Source: Corynebacterium crudilactis
GTDB lineage: Bacteria > Actinomycetota > Actinomycetes > Mycobacteriales > Mycobacteriaceae
Assembly: GCF_001643015.1 (NCBI RefSeq)
Contig: NZ_CP015622.1
Span: 1,935,358 to 1,999,357 of the forward strand
Direction of reading: 5' to 3'
Length of the DNA stretch: 64,000 bases
In this document: piece after piece, positions 20,591-31,247 of the stretch
How the letters are laid out: each line of letters starts with the position of its first letter
Position numbering within the stretch: position 1 is the first letter of the stretch
Translations under genes and position numbers: made by a program
The notes under the pieces: model-generated
Told to the model about the DNA's origin: nothing
What the model saw: the letters and a program-made list of their open reading frames with translations, nothing else
The model's database searches: none

Positions 20591-21331
20591 TTAACCAAGC
20601 TTTTCCACGGCAGACAAAGCCTGCTCAAGGGTGAATCGCTTCTCATACAATGCTTTGCCAATGATGACAGAATCAATGCCCTCATCCTGGTATTTAGCCA
20701 GTTCCAACACATCTTCCAGCACAGAAATGCCACCGGATGCCACGATTGGTGCGTCAGTTGCAGCGGCAACTTCACGCAGCAGCTCTACGTTTGGTCCGGT
20801 CAACGTGCCATCCTTGGAGACATCAGTGACCACAAAACGAGAACAACCCTGAGAATCTAGACGCTCAAGCACCTCCCAGAGATCGCCACCATCAGATACC
20901 CAACCGTTACCGCGGGTACGCCATTCGCCGTCTTCTAAACGCACTGCAATATCAACAGCAATTTTCTCGCCATAGCGCTTGAGCGCAGAGGCAATCCACT
21001 CTGGATTTTCCAACGCAGCGGTACCAATGTTGACGCGACGTGCACCAGTTGCCAATGCGCGCTCTAGGGATGCATCATCACGGATACCACCAGTGAGCTC
21101 AACATCAACATCAAGCTTGCCGACGATTTCAGCCATCATGTCATGGTTTGAACCACGGTTAAATGCTGCATCCAGATCCACAAAGTGCAACCACTGAGCA
21201 CCTTGTTCCTGCCACTTCAGTGCAGATTCCAAAGGGGTGCCATAAGATTTTTCAGTGCCGGCTTCGCCTTGATCCAGGCGGACTGCTTGTCCGTTAACTA
21301 CGTCGACTGCAGGAAGAATAGTGAAGGTCAT
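20591..21331 (-). CDS. hisA: ProFAR isomerase
   Basis: Amadori isomerisation of ProFAR to PRFAR in histidine synthesis. A 246-residue barrel. The catalytic Asp is in [14 protein letters not shown] (N-terminus), the second in [12 protein letters not shown] near 165; phosphate loops are ELTGGIRDD near 78 and ASGGIS near 200. In actinobacteria that lack trpF this protein is the bifunctional PriA, but corynebacteria encode trpCF, so a dedicated HisA role is likely. Starts 18 bp after hisH. Confidence 0.95.
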   Translation of the reverse strand: MTFTILPAVDVVNGQAVRLDQGEAGTEKSYGTPLESALKWQEQGAQWLHFVDLDAAFNRGSNHDMMAEIVGKLDVDVELTGGIRDDASLERALATGARRVNIGTAALENPEWIASALKRYGEKIAVDIAVRLEDGEWRTRGNGWVSDGGDLWEVLERLDSQGCSRFVVTDVSKDGTLTGPNVELLREVAAATDAPIVASGGISVLEDVLELAKYQDEGIDSVIIGKALYEKRFTLEQALSAVEKLG

Positions 21332-21349
21332 GAATATTGATCCTATCTG

Positions 21350-21985
21350 TTAGATGTAGTTGATCCAGTTTCGCAGTAGCTGTGCGCCTGCGTCACCGGA
21401 CTTTTCTGGGTGGAATTGGGTAGCCCACAGCGCACCATTTTCTACGGCAGCGACAAAGCGATCATTTTCATGAGTAGCCCATGCAACCTGTGGCGGAGTA
21501 GTGAGATCATCAGTTTCTAGCGTCCACTTGCGCACGCCATAAGAGTGCACAAAGTAGAAGCGCTCATCAGCGGATAGTCCTTCAAACATTGGAGAATTAG
21601 CAGGCATATCCAGGGTGTTCCAGCCCATGTGTGGCAAGATTTCAGCCTCAAGTTTTTCCACCTTGCCTGGCCATTCACCACAGCCGGCAGACTTAATACC
21701 GTGTTCTTCGCCCTCATCGAACAGGATCTGCATACCTACGCAGATGCCCAGCACTGGTCGGCCACCAGCAAGACGTTGGCCGATAATGCGATGTCCAAAG
21801 ACGTTTTTTAAGCCCTTCATACAAGCATCGAAAGCTCCCACTCCAGGAACTAACAAGCCATCAGCATTGGTACAGATTTCCGGATCTGAGCTCACAATTA
21901 CTTCTGCGCCAGCATGTTCAAGTGCGCGTTGAGCTGAGCGTAGATTTCCGGATCCGTAGTCGAGAAGGGCGACAGTTTTGGTCAT
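21350..21985 (-). CDS. hisH: Imidazole glycerol phosphate synthase, glutaminase subunit
   Basis: Supplies ammonia from glutamine to HisF. 211 residues, class I amidotransferase. The nucleophile Cys is in [13 protein letters not shown] near 84, and the catalytic His and Glu are in [10 protein letters not shown] near 190. Start ATG 21985. Unlike the rest of the cluster it is separated from its upstream neighbour by about 500 bp, so hisHA-impA-hisFI may have its own promoter. Confidence 0.96.
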   Translation of the reverse strand: MTKTVALLDYGSGNLRSAQRALEHAGAEVIVSSDPEICTNADGLLVPGVGAFDACMKGLKNVFGHRIIGQRLAGGRPVLGICVGMQILFDEGEEHGIKSAGCGEWPGKVEKLEAEILPHMGWNTLDMPANSPMFEGLSADERFYFVHSYGVRKWTLETDDLTTPPQVAWATHENDRFVAAVENGALWATQFHPEKSGDAGAQLLRNWINYI

Positions 21986-22210
21986 GCGGATAGTTTAAGG
22001 CACGCACTTTCCGGAACAAGCACTGCAGTCTTGTTTCATTCGCTACTTACCAGCCCTACAGTAGAGAATTTTTGGGATACCACTACTGTGAGCCTGTTTA
22101 AGAATCCTGTTTTTTAGAATGAGTGTTTGTATGGAATGTTCCCAAAGAAGCGCTTAAAGACGAATCTGAGAGGGCATATTTTTCAGGCTTCGGAGGCAGT
22201 TTTCCAGCAG

Positions 22211-22268
22211 AGCAGACCAGGCGACCGAGATTCTTTCCATCTATGAAAATTTGGTCGTCTGGTCTGGT
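22211..22268. repeat. Imperfect 16-bp inverted repeat
   Basis: AGCAGACCAGGCGACC at 22211-22226 pairs with 22253-22268 at 14 of 16 positions, with 26 bases between. No T-tract follows on either strand. It could be an end of a decayed element or an RNA structure. Confidence 0.4.
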
Positions 22269-22443
22269 CCCCATCACTAGTGGTCCTGGCTTGGCTCAAA
22301 TTAGTGCCGAATGCAAGATCTTCATCGTCTAATGCTCTAAAAGAACAATGCTTTATTGGGTACGAAAATCATCCGCCAGATTAACATGAAAAATAGAGTA
22401 ATTGACCCTAGTTCTTCACTTGTATAGCGGAGATCGTCACAGC

Positions 22444-22475
22444 CCACCACCATTGAAAGAACCGGATGGTGGTGG
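22444..22475 (-). repeat. Perfect hairpin downstream of the MFS gene
   Basis: CCACCACCAT (22444-22453) and ATGGTGGTGG (22466-22475) form a perfect 10-bp stem with a 12-base loop, 14 bases after the MFS stop. It lacks a U-tract. It may be a weak or factor-dependent terminator or an mRNA-stabilising structure. Confidence 0.5.
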
Positions 22476-22488
22476 CGTCGACAAGCGT

Positions 22489-23790
22489 TTAATCGGTGCT
22501 TTTTCGCACGCCGCGCAGGCGGGCACGGGTGTTGTTGTATTCGGTGACTCGGTATCGCCCGAGAATTCGATCTGCCACAGTCAGCACAATGCCCAGCAAA
22601 ATCACGAGTGCGCCAGCTCCGAAGGCGCCACTATAAGCCAAGGATGCCGCGACAATACCCAAGGCAAAACTACCGATGCCAGTACCTGCGTCGAAGGCAA
22701 TATTCCAGATGGCCGAAGCTTCGGAAACTCGTGTGCGTGGCAATCTGAAGAACATCGAAAGCAGCGCTTCATTTTGCACCATGCCAAAACCTCCGCCAAA
22801 CATGACTGCGCCGATGATAAGCCACCAGACAGACCAGCTTTCAAAGATGGTCACAGCGATCAGCACGACTCCTAACAGGCCAGCTATTTGTGCAGGAATC
22901 ATCGTGGACCCAGGAACGCCACGACGGTCGGTAATAACGCCGGAGAGGTAACGGAACACCATCGATGAACCACCTGTGATTGACAAAATAATGCCAGCCA
23001 GGGCGGCACCCAGACCTGGATCTAGCTCGATGACAGCTGCGGGGAGGAAGGAGGATACCGCACCAAAAGTCATGGATAAGGAGGTCACAGCCAAAGATGG
23101 AATCAGAACCAGTTTCCATGTGGAGACAGATTTTTCCAATTTTTCCGAGGCCACGCTCGAGGCCTCAACTGTTGGCGCCACCTTCGCAGCTGCTTTAATC
23201 CGCGGAATCCGCATGCACATCACTGCAGCCACCAGTGCAATAACAGCGCCCAAAATATAAACCACGTTATAGCCAAAGTGATCACCCAAGGCAAGGCCCG
23301 TGGGAAGAAACAGCATTTGCGATAAGCCAATGAATACGCCCAGCATGCCAGAGGCTTTGCCGAGGAAACGTACCGGAACTAGTTCTGCAATCAGTGCTGA
23401 TTCGGCAACAGTGAGGGCACCAAATCCGATTCCGCGAAGAGCCGACACCAGCAAAACTGGCAGAGGTTCCATGCTGAAGATATAGCCAATAGCAGGCACA
23501 CCCAGCATGAAGGCGGCAAATACCATCACGGGAGTATAGCCAATTTTACGCAGCGCAGCCGGAGTGAAAATCTGAGTGATCACGGTTGCTGCCATAAATA
23601 TTCCGGTGGTGGCGCCAGCTAGTGCGCTCGATCCCCCATTGTTGAGCACAGCTAGTGGAACCACTGGAAGCAAAAGTGACCAACTACCAAACGCAGCGGC
23701 CACAGCCACGAGGACAGCCACGAAACCGGGGCTTTTCCACATGCTGGGCAGTTGTTCAATTTCAGCACGTGTCAAAGCCCGTGTGTCCAA
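22489..23790 (-). CDS. Major facilitator superfamily transporter
   Basis: A 12-helix MFS permease of 433 residues with a central charged loop around 200-220. No substrate motif is recognised. The start is TTG at 23790, directly after the stop of the preceding 75-residue gene, with GGGAGAG as ribosome site; the ATG encoding residue 17 is an alternative. It is embedded between hisB and hisH in the same orientation. Export of histidine or a related metabolite is a tempting context inference, but family members are varied. Confidence 0.85.
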   Translation of the reverse strand: MDTRALTRAEIEQLPSMWKSPGFVAVLVAVAAAFGSWSLLLPVVPLAVLNNGGSSALAGATTGIFMAATVITQIFTPAALRKIGYTPVMVFAAFMLGVPAIGYIFSMEPLPVLLVSALRGIGFGALTVAESALIAELVPVRFLGKASGMLGVFIGLSQMLFLPTGLALGDHFGYNVVYILGAVIALVAAVMCMRIPRIKAAAKVAPTVEASSVASEKLEKSVSTWKLVLIPSLAVTSLSMTFGAVSSFLPAAVIELDPGLGAALAGIILSITGGSSMVFRYLSGVITDRRGVPGSTMIPAQIAGLLGVVLIAVTIFESWSVWWLIIGAVMFGGGFGMVQNEALLSMFFRLPRTRVSEASAIWNIAFDAGTGIGSFALGIVAASLAYSGAFGAGALVILLGIVLTVADRILGRYRVTEYNNTRARLRGVRKSTD

Positions 23791-23791
23791 A

Positions 23792-24019
23792 TTAAGTCAT
23801 CTCTCCCAACAACCATAAAATTCCTCCAGCTGTTGCTGCCACTGCAATGAGGCCAGCAATAATCATGAGGACTTTGTTTTCTGATTTATATGCAGACCAC
23901 GCACCACCGATGAAAAGACCGGCGATGAGGAACAAACCGTAAATAAACCACCGGTCGCCCGCATCAGGTTGTGTCTGCACAGCCGCAGTGACCATATCAG
24001 AGATGGGAGCAGAATTCAT
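23792..24019 (-). CDS. Small two-helix membrane protein
   Basis: 75 residues with two hydrophobic helices (about 25-42 and 50-71) joined by a short KSENK loop. No family recognised. It starts 2 bp after hisB and ends 1 bp before the MFS start, so it is translated as part of the his operon. C. glutamicum has an equivalent small gene at this position, from memory. It may assist the neighbouring transporter. Confidence 0.75.
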   Translation of the reverse strand: MNSAPISDMVTAAVQTQPDAGDRWFIYGLFLIAGLFIGGAWSAYKSENKVLMIIAGLIAVAATAGGILWLLGEMT

Positions 24020-24021
24020 TG

Positions 24022-24630
24022 CTAGAGGGCTCCCTTAGTGGAAGGAATTCCAGTCTGGCGTGGATCCATCTCCACGGCACCACGAAGCGCCCTGGCAACA
24101 GCCTTGTATTCAGCCTCTGTGATGTGGTGAGGGTCTCTACCGTAGTGGCAAATGACATGCAGTGTAATGCGGGAATTTAGAGCAAGGGTTTCAAAGAAAT
24201 GCTCATTGATCACAGTTGCGTAATGTCCGCCGATGACAGCAGAAATCATCTGATCCGGTTCGCCAGAGATCACGAAATAAGGGCGTCCGGAAATATCTAC
24301 CACGGATTCCACTAGTGCTTCATCCATTGGAAGCTGGCAGGACGCAAAGCGTCGGATGCCCTTCTTATCGCCAATGGCATCAAGGAGAGCTTGTCCCAGC
24401 ACAATGGCGGTATCTTCTACTGTGTGGTGCGCATCGATTTCGATATCACCGGTGGCATGAACTTTCAGATCGAAGCTGCCGTGAACGCCAAAGGCGGTGA
24501 GCATGTGATCAAAAAAGGGCAGACCGGTGTTGATGTCTACCTGGCCAGTGCCGTCTAGGTTAATTTCAACGGAAATATCTGATTCGCTGGTGGTGCGTGT
24601 TGCGCGACCGATTCTTGGTGCAATAGTCAT
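24022..24630 (-). CDS. hisB: Imidazoleglycerol-phosphate dehydratase
   Basis: Dehydrates imidazole glycerol phosphate to imidazole acetol phosphate; manganese-dependent. 202 residues, monofunctional. The ligand motifs [14 protein letters not shown] (about 73-86) and [22 protein letters not shown] (about 155-175), plus [13 protein letters not shown] near 42, are complete. Start ATG 24630, 14 bp after hisC. Confidence 0.96.
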   Translation of the reverse strand: MTIAPRIGRATRTTSESDISVEINLDGTGQVDINTGLPFFDHMLTAFGVHGSFDLKVHATGDIEIDAHHTVEDTAIVLGQALLDAIGDKKGIRRFASCQLPMDEALVESVVDISGRPYFVISGEPDQMISAVIGGHYATVINEHFFETLALNSRITLHVICHYGRDPHHITEAEYKAVARALRGAVEMDPRQTGIPSTKGAL

Positions 24631-24644
24631 GAGATGTTCTTCTC

Positions 24645-27079
<2,435 letters not shown>

Positions 27080-27179
27080 GGCGAAAAGTTCTCCCTTAAA
27101 AGGTTGAATCGATATTCTTCGAGCTCTGTACTCAAATCCACAGGCATCAACATAATATTTTGAGCCCACTTGTCTATCT

Positions 27180-27224
27180 ATTGTATTCCCCACGTAACAA
27201 GTTTCTGATTCGGGTACATCAGAA
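27180..27224 (-). promoter_or_regulatory. Candidate hisD promoter with overlapping inverted repeat
   Basis: On the minus strand TACAAT (27185-27180) is a good -10. The -35 position 17 bases upstream falls inside a perfect 7-bp inverted repeat, TTCTGAT at 27203-27209 and ATCAGAA at 27218-27224. A repressor bound there would block the promoter. Leader length to the hisD ATG would be about 95 nt. Prediction only. Confidence 0.4.
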
Positions 27225-27312
27225 CACATTTGAATTAGACTTGAAACTTAAAGTGACCTCCGCAGATTTGCTTGAATTAAATCAACTTTTACGCTTTTAG
27301 ATATTGGAAGGA

Positions 27313-28506
27313 ATGGATCTCACCTCTGTGAATGATCGAAACGTCCCCGCCCCAAACACCTCCATTCCTTTCCCCGTAGACCTCAATCGTGTGTCAGAAA
27401 CTGTCGATTCTTTGGGCTACAATTTTCTCAGTTCCAAAGATCGCATCATCATGCCCTGGCCCGATCACCGAGTCTCAATGTATTTCAGCCGCGAATCTGG
27501 GCTCATGTTCACGATTTTGGGCCGCATGCGCCTGAGCCTAGACATGTTCGCCATCAACGATGCCGCCCGAGTGGTCACTCAATGGAATGCAGAACGCATC
27601 GGACCAACAGCTACTATCCATCTGGGTGATGACGGCGAAGTAGAACTGCAATTTCGCACCACAATCTGTGTTGATGAGGGCCTCAGCGCACAACAGCTGC
27701 GCCAGTTTATTTCCTTGACGATGGATACCACTGCTATGGCCTCTACATTTATTTTGGAGCATTTTTCTGAATTATCTTTCAGCGGCTCAAGCGGCTCGAA
27801 TGGTTCTAATCGTGAAGCACTCAACAAAGAAGCCCTCGAAGAACTCAGCGATGAACAAGATCAGGCAGATCTCCTAGAAAAAATCAGTGGGCTATACGTA
27901 CCTGCGCACATCGACAGCCCCCTAGATTTTCTAGCAGACACAGAGTGGGAAGAATCAGAGATGTCAGAAGAAGATCCAGAAGATGACTACTTAGATGATG
28001 ACATCGAATGGGAATCTGAAGATGAATTCTTCGAGCCGGAAGAAAACCTGATCGCAGATACTGATATCCCTCATGAAGTCATCTTGGACCGCATCCGAGA
28101 ACAACTTCATACAATTGGTGTGGTGAAAACCAGTGGCGAAGAAGATTTCATCATTGCCTGGATCAACGAAGTATTTTTAGGCTTCTTCGTTGATAACGGT
28201 CCAACGTTCTTGGTCAAGGGCCACTGGGATCCCAGCATGGACCCCACTCGGGATTTCATGAAACTTTTCATGATGTGTAACCAGTGGAATGAAAGTTCAC
28301 TCACAACGAAAGCCTTCTGCCACACCGATGATCAAGGCCTCCAAGTTCGAGTGGAATTTGCAGTATCAGTTGCCGAAGGACTCAATGATGACCAACTGCA
28401 ACACAATATTGCCTTATCCATCCACCATATTTTGCGGGCTATTGATTCCATCAGCACCGAAGCCACTGGAAAATCAGCAGTGGATTGGCCAGAAAAAGAC
28501 AGCTGA
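27313..28506 (+). CDS. Tandem YbjN-domain protein with acidic linker
   Basis: About 397 residues, cytoplasmic. Two YbjN-type domains (about 12-155 and 255-385) share the pattern of an N-terminal helix, a strand block ending FTILGRM or FLVKGHW, then MCNQWN/VTQWN and a C-terminal helix. Between them lies a highly acidic stretch rich in Glu/Asp with alternating Trp (about 215-250). YbjN proteins resemble type III secretion chaperones; in actinobacteria the role is unknown. ATG 27313 is preceded immediately by GGAAGGA, so the exact start is uncertain (TTG 27304 or GTG 27328 are possible). Divergent from hisD. Confidence 0.75.
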   Translation: MDLTSVNDRNVPAPNTSIPFPVDLNRVSETVDSLGYNFLSSKDRIIMPWPDHRVSMYFSRESGLMFTILGRMRLSLDMFAINDAARVVTQWNAERIGPTATIHLGDDGEVELQFRTTICVDEGLSAQQLRQFISLTMDTTAMASTFILEHFSELSFSGSSGSNGSNREALNKEALEELSDEQDQADLLEKISGLYVPAHIDSPLDFLADTEWEESEMSEEDPEDDYLDDDIEWESEDEFFEPEENLIADTDIPHEVILDRIREQLHTIGVVKTSGEEDFIIAWINEVFLGFFVDNGPTFLVKGHWDPSMDPTRDFMKLFMMCNQWNESSLTTKAFCHTDDQGLQVRVEFAVSVAEGLNDDQLQHNIALSIHHILRAIDSISTEATGKSAVDWPEKDS

Positions 28507-29181
28507 TCTTGTAGAAAGTGAAAAAGATCCAGCCTATAGAAGTCCGCAGTTATTCTGAGGACTGCAACGGTGCTTTAAGAGCGCAAAGCAGACCATGCAA
28601 CCAAAAGCTAGCCATTTCATACTAAAAAGCTACAACCAACCATGCTGCTCACCAGGCAGTCAAGGGCTTAACTACTTTTAGAGATTTCCAGCTAGTTTGA
28701 ACCGTGCAGGGGTTGGTTACCCACGCGAGCTGGCCGCGGCTTACTTAAGATGCAAATTCTCGTTCCAAATCGCTAATTTTTGCGAAAATGTGGCAGATTT
28801 TTGCATCTAGAGGCCACCATTATGCAAATATTCGTTCGACTTACCAAGCCCCCCGGATGGATGCGGCAGATCCTTGCACCGGAATCTCACAGGATCCCCA
28901 ATAGCCCCACATGTCTCAAAAACAACCCCCCTCAGACGCCCGCCTAAGAGCCTGAGTGACACCGTTTAATACGAACACCCATTCTAGATATTCAATCCCT
29001 TAAATCAACGCACAGCCACATCGATTAGTAATTAACCCTGACTTGGCTCAGATGAGCGCTGAAAAATTACCCCCCATTACAACAAGCCAAAATAAGCCAG
29101 TCGCAAAACACTCAAAACACATCGCTCAAAGGCGCTAAACCAGCTTCCTCAACAACTCTAAGTTCCAGTGATTGCGCACAT
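28507..29181. other. Non-coding gap with repeated ATGCAAAT motifs
   Basis: About 675 bases without a credible gene. A near-direct repeat ATGCAAATTCTCGTTC (28750-28765) and ATGCAAATATTCGTTC (28822-28837) matches at 14 of 16 positions. AGATGCAAA at 28748-28756 also forms an inverted repeat with TTTGCATCT at 28800-28808. No ribosome site with an open frame of useful length was seen on either strand. Confidence 0.5.
28748..28837. repeat. Clustered direct and inverted ATGCAAAT repeats
   Basis: Three copies of an ATGCAAA core in 90 bp: two direct (28750 and 28822) and one inverted (28800-28808). The arrangement could be a multi-site operator or the core of a structured RNA. Its regulator and target are unknown. 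Confidence 0.45.
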
Positions 29182-29826
29182 TTAAGATTCGTTCGTCAGA
29201 TCAGCAACCAGAGAATCTTCAGATGCATCTTCTTCCGGTGTGACAAATGCTGCGCACCAATAGATGCACACTGCTAAAAATGGTGCAACGGCGATAGCTA
29301 CACCGGGTGTGATTGTGGGTGCAATGTTAAAAGACTCACCAATCGCATCGGCATAATCTGATGGAGATCCATGAAGAAATGCGGATGCAACACCACCAAA
29401 AACTAGAAATGCTGCAGAACCGGCGGTGGATACTATGCCCAGCCAGACCAGCATCAACGGGCCTCGGGTGTGAATGGAACGCAAAAATACGATTAGAGCG
29501 ATGGCAGCAGCCAATACACCAGTTGCGATAACAAACCAGGCGTAGCCGGTAAACGCAGTATTGGTTTCTACTGCGATTGAAGCTGATTCAGCATCTTCAA
29601 CATATGCAGTATAGGTAGGTCGGATCAGACCCCACAGGATGCCTGCGATGGCAAAAATAGCCAGTGTAATTGCCAAAACACCCGCGTAAATTCCGACTGA
29701 CTTACTTATGTTTAGCCAGGATCCGGATTTTTTCGGGCGCTCGGAGTACTTCAGCTCCCCGACTCTGCCATCACCTGCATAACCTTCATAAGGATTGCGA
29801 TCAGTGGAGATGTCGGGGTAGGTCAT
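29182..29826 (-). CDS. Conserved membrane protein, 214 aa
   Basis: A protein with four hydrophobic helices (about 40-62, 85-105, 113-140 and 170-200) and a tyrosine-rich cytoplasmic N-terminus. The start chosen is ATG 29826 (MTYPDISTD), because the 13 residues upstream overlap the end of the lipoprotein leader region and look non-coding. No family recognised. It lies 80 bp downstream of the lipoprotein gene in the same orientation and may be co-expressed with it. Confidence 0.7.
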   Translation of the reverse strand: MTYPDISTDRNPYEGYAGDGRVGELKYSERPKKSGSWLNISKSVGIYAGVLAITLAIFAIAGILWGLIRPTYTAYVEDAESASIAVETNTAFTGYAWFVIATGVLAAAIALIVFLRSIHTRGPLMLVWLGIVSTAGSAAFLVFGGVASAFLHGSPSDYADAIGESFNIAPTITPGVAIAVAPFLAVCIYWCAAFVTPEEDASEDSLVADLTNES

Positions 29827-29906
29827 GGCACTAAAGGATACCTTTGTTGGTTGCGTGTGCTGCAACCGGTGAACCTAAATCGCGAAGAATCAGATTCAAT
29901 GGAGAA

Positions 29907-30560
29907 TTAATCGCAGAACTTCCATTGTCCGCCTTCGTTGAGGAAGCGCTGAGTTGCGGAATCGGTAGTACCACCAGCGGTGGCAACAACCCATGCGGAT
30001 GCTGCTTGGCCGTCAACGACAACATCTGTCACAGAATCAACAGTGCCAGTGCCTTCGCCACCCAGTGGGATATCAGGAATGGTGTTCAAATCTAGCTGGG
30101 CAGAGTTAGCACCACTGGCCTCAAGAACACGAGTACAGGTGTTGTTAATGGTGTAAGCCAATGATCCACGCAAAGTGTTGGTGTCGGCGTATCCGCGTAC
30201 CAATTGTTCAATTGCTGCAGCTTCTTCTGGTGTTGCTGTTGCACCATTTTCTACTGGTACGGCCTCAGCAAAAGTTACTGGGTTTTCAGCTAGTTCTTGA
30301 GCAAGAGCGTCTAGCTGAGCCTTTTCAGTGTTATTGATTGTAGGTTCCGTAGTCACTGCCGATTCTGACTCAGTAGACACGGTGGTCTCTGCAGCTTCAA
30401 CTGATGTAGAAGCGCTGGAAGAAGTAGAAGATTTTGTCGTAGCTGAGGTGGTCGATGCCGCCTCAGAATCGGCAGAATCACTGCTACAGGCGCTCAAGAA
30501 AAGCGGGGTGACCATGAGTGCCACAAAGGCAGCCTTCTTGGAGGAAATGCGAATAGACAA
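29907..30560 (-). CDS. Secreted lipoprotein with Ser/Thr-rich linker
   Basis: 217 residues. A signal peptide with a lysine-containing n-region is followed by the lipobox LSAC (about residues 22-25). A low-complexity Ser/Thr/Ala/Glu linker (26-75) leads to a small globular domain (80-217) with two cysteines and a closing block resembling DUF4878/low-molecular-weight antigen folds (FLNEGGQWKFC). Probably processed by Lgt and anchored on the outer face of the cytoplasmic membrane. Function unknown. Divergent from the TetR gene. Confidence 0.8.
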   Translation of the reverse strand: MSIRISSKKAAFVALMVTPLFLSACSSDSADSEAASTTSATTKSSTSSSASTSVEAAETTVSTESESAVTTEPTINNTEKAQLDALAQELAENPVTFAEAVPVENGATATPEEAAAIEQLVRGYADTNTLRGSLAYTINNTCTRVLEASGANSAQLDLNTIPDIPLGGEGTGTVDSVTDVVVDGQAASAWVVATAGGTTDSATQRFLNEGGQWKFCD

Positions 30561-30677
30561 AGTTCTGCTCCTGATAGATCATCGAGTTGCTCCGGAAACG
30601 TTTGGAATTTCTGGAGGTTTCACGCAGATTACCCTAGCAAAACAATCTTGCTGTGAGCCGGATACAGTCCTGTCATT

Positions 30678-31241
30678 ATGCTGGGAATTGTGCAGTTATC
30701 TAAAGAAGCAATTATCAAGGCGTCCGTTGCCATCTTAAGTGAATACGGTTTGTCCGATATGACGATGCGTCGCGTCGCAAAGCAATTAAATGTCGCGCCG
30801 GGTGCGTTGTATTGGCATTTCAAAAATAAGCAGGAGCTTATCGACGCCACCTCGCGCCATCTCCTGGCGCCTGTGCTGGAACACAGTGAAGAGCAACAAT
30901 CAAGCAGCTCTGCGCAGGAAACCTGCGCAGAGCTGCGGGCACTCATGCTACATACCAAGGACGGAGCTGAAATTGTCAGCGCTGCGCTTAGTAATCAACT
31001 ACTGCGCAAAGATTTAGAATCACGTATTTCCACATCTTTTGACAACCCTGATGAGGTGGGGGCGTTTACGCTGTTGCATTTTGTCGTTGGTGCCGTTCTC
31101 ACTGAACAGACTCAACTCCAACTGCAGGAATTAACTGGTGATTCGGAAGAACTTGATGCCACGACAAGCTTCGAACGGAGGTTTAGCCAGGGGGTAGAAA
31201 CCATAATGGCGGGTCTAGAGGCCCTAAGCCATATAAGATGA
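30678..31241 (+). CDS. TetR-family transcriptional regulator
   Basis: 187 residues with the TetR N-terminal helix-turn-helix: AILSEYGLSDMTMRRVAKQLNVAPGALYWHF occupies about residues 18-50. The C-terminal ligand domain is all-helical with two glutamine-rich helices. The start is ATG 30678; GTG 30690 would also be plausible. The stop lies six bases before glgX, so the regulator is probably co-transcribed with the debranching enzyme and could respond to a sugar or another small molecule. The effector is not known. Confidence 0.85.
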   Translation: MLGIVQLSKEAIIKASVAILSEYGLSDMTMRRVAKQLNVAPGALYWHFKNKQELIDATSRHLLAPVLEHSEEQQSSSSAQETCAELRALMLHTKDGAEIVSAALSNQLLRKDLESRISTSFDNPDEVGAFTLLHFVVGAVLTEQTQLQLQELTGDSEELDATTSFERRFSQGVETIMAGLEALSHIR

Positions 31242-31247
31242 CGTTTC

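Larger units (their letters stand above)
21986..22488. other. Long gap inside the his cluster
   Basis: About 500 bases between the MFS gene and hisH hold no convincing gene. They contain an imperfect inverted repeat (22211-22226 against 22253-22268, 14 of 16 positions) and a perfect 10-bp hairpin at 22444-22475 just after the MFS stop. A short open stretch on the minus strand (about 22190-22360) looks weakly protein-like but matches nothing I know. It may be a remnant of an inserted element or hold a secondary promoter for hisH. Confidence 0.5.

Noticed and set aside
27080..27300. T-box riboswitch in front of hisD
   Set aside because: I searched both strands for the AGGGTGG-ACCGCG T-box core and did not find it in this leader.
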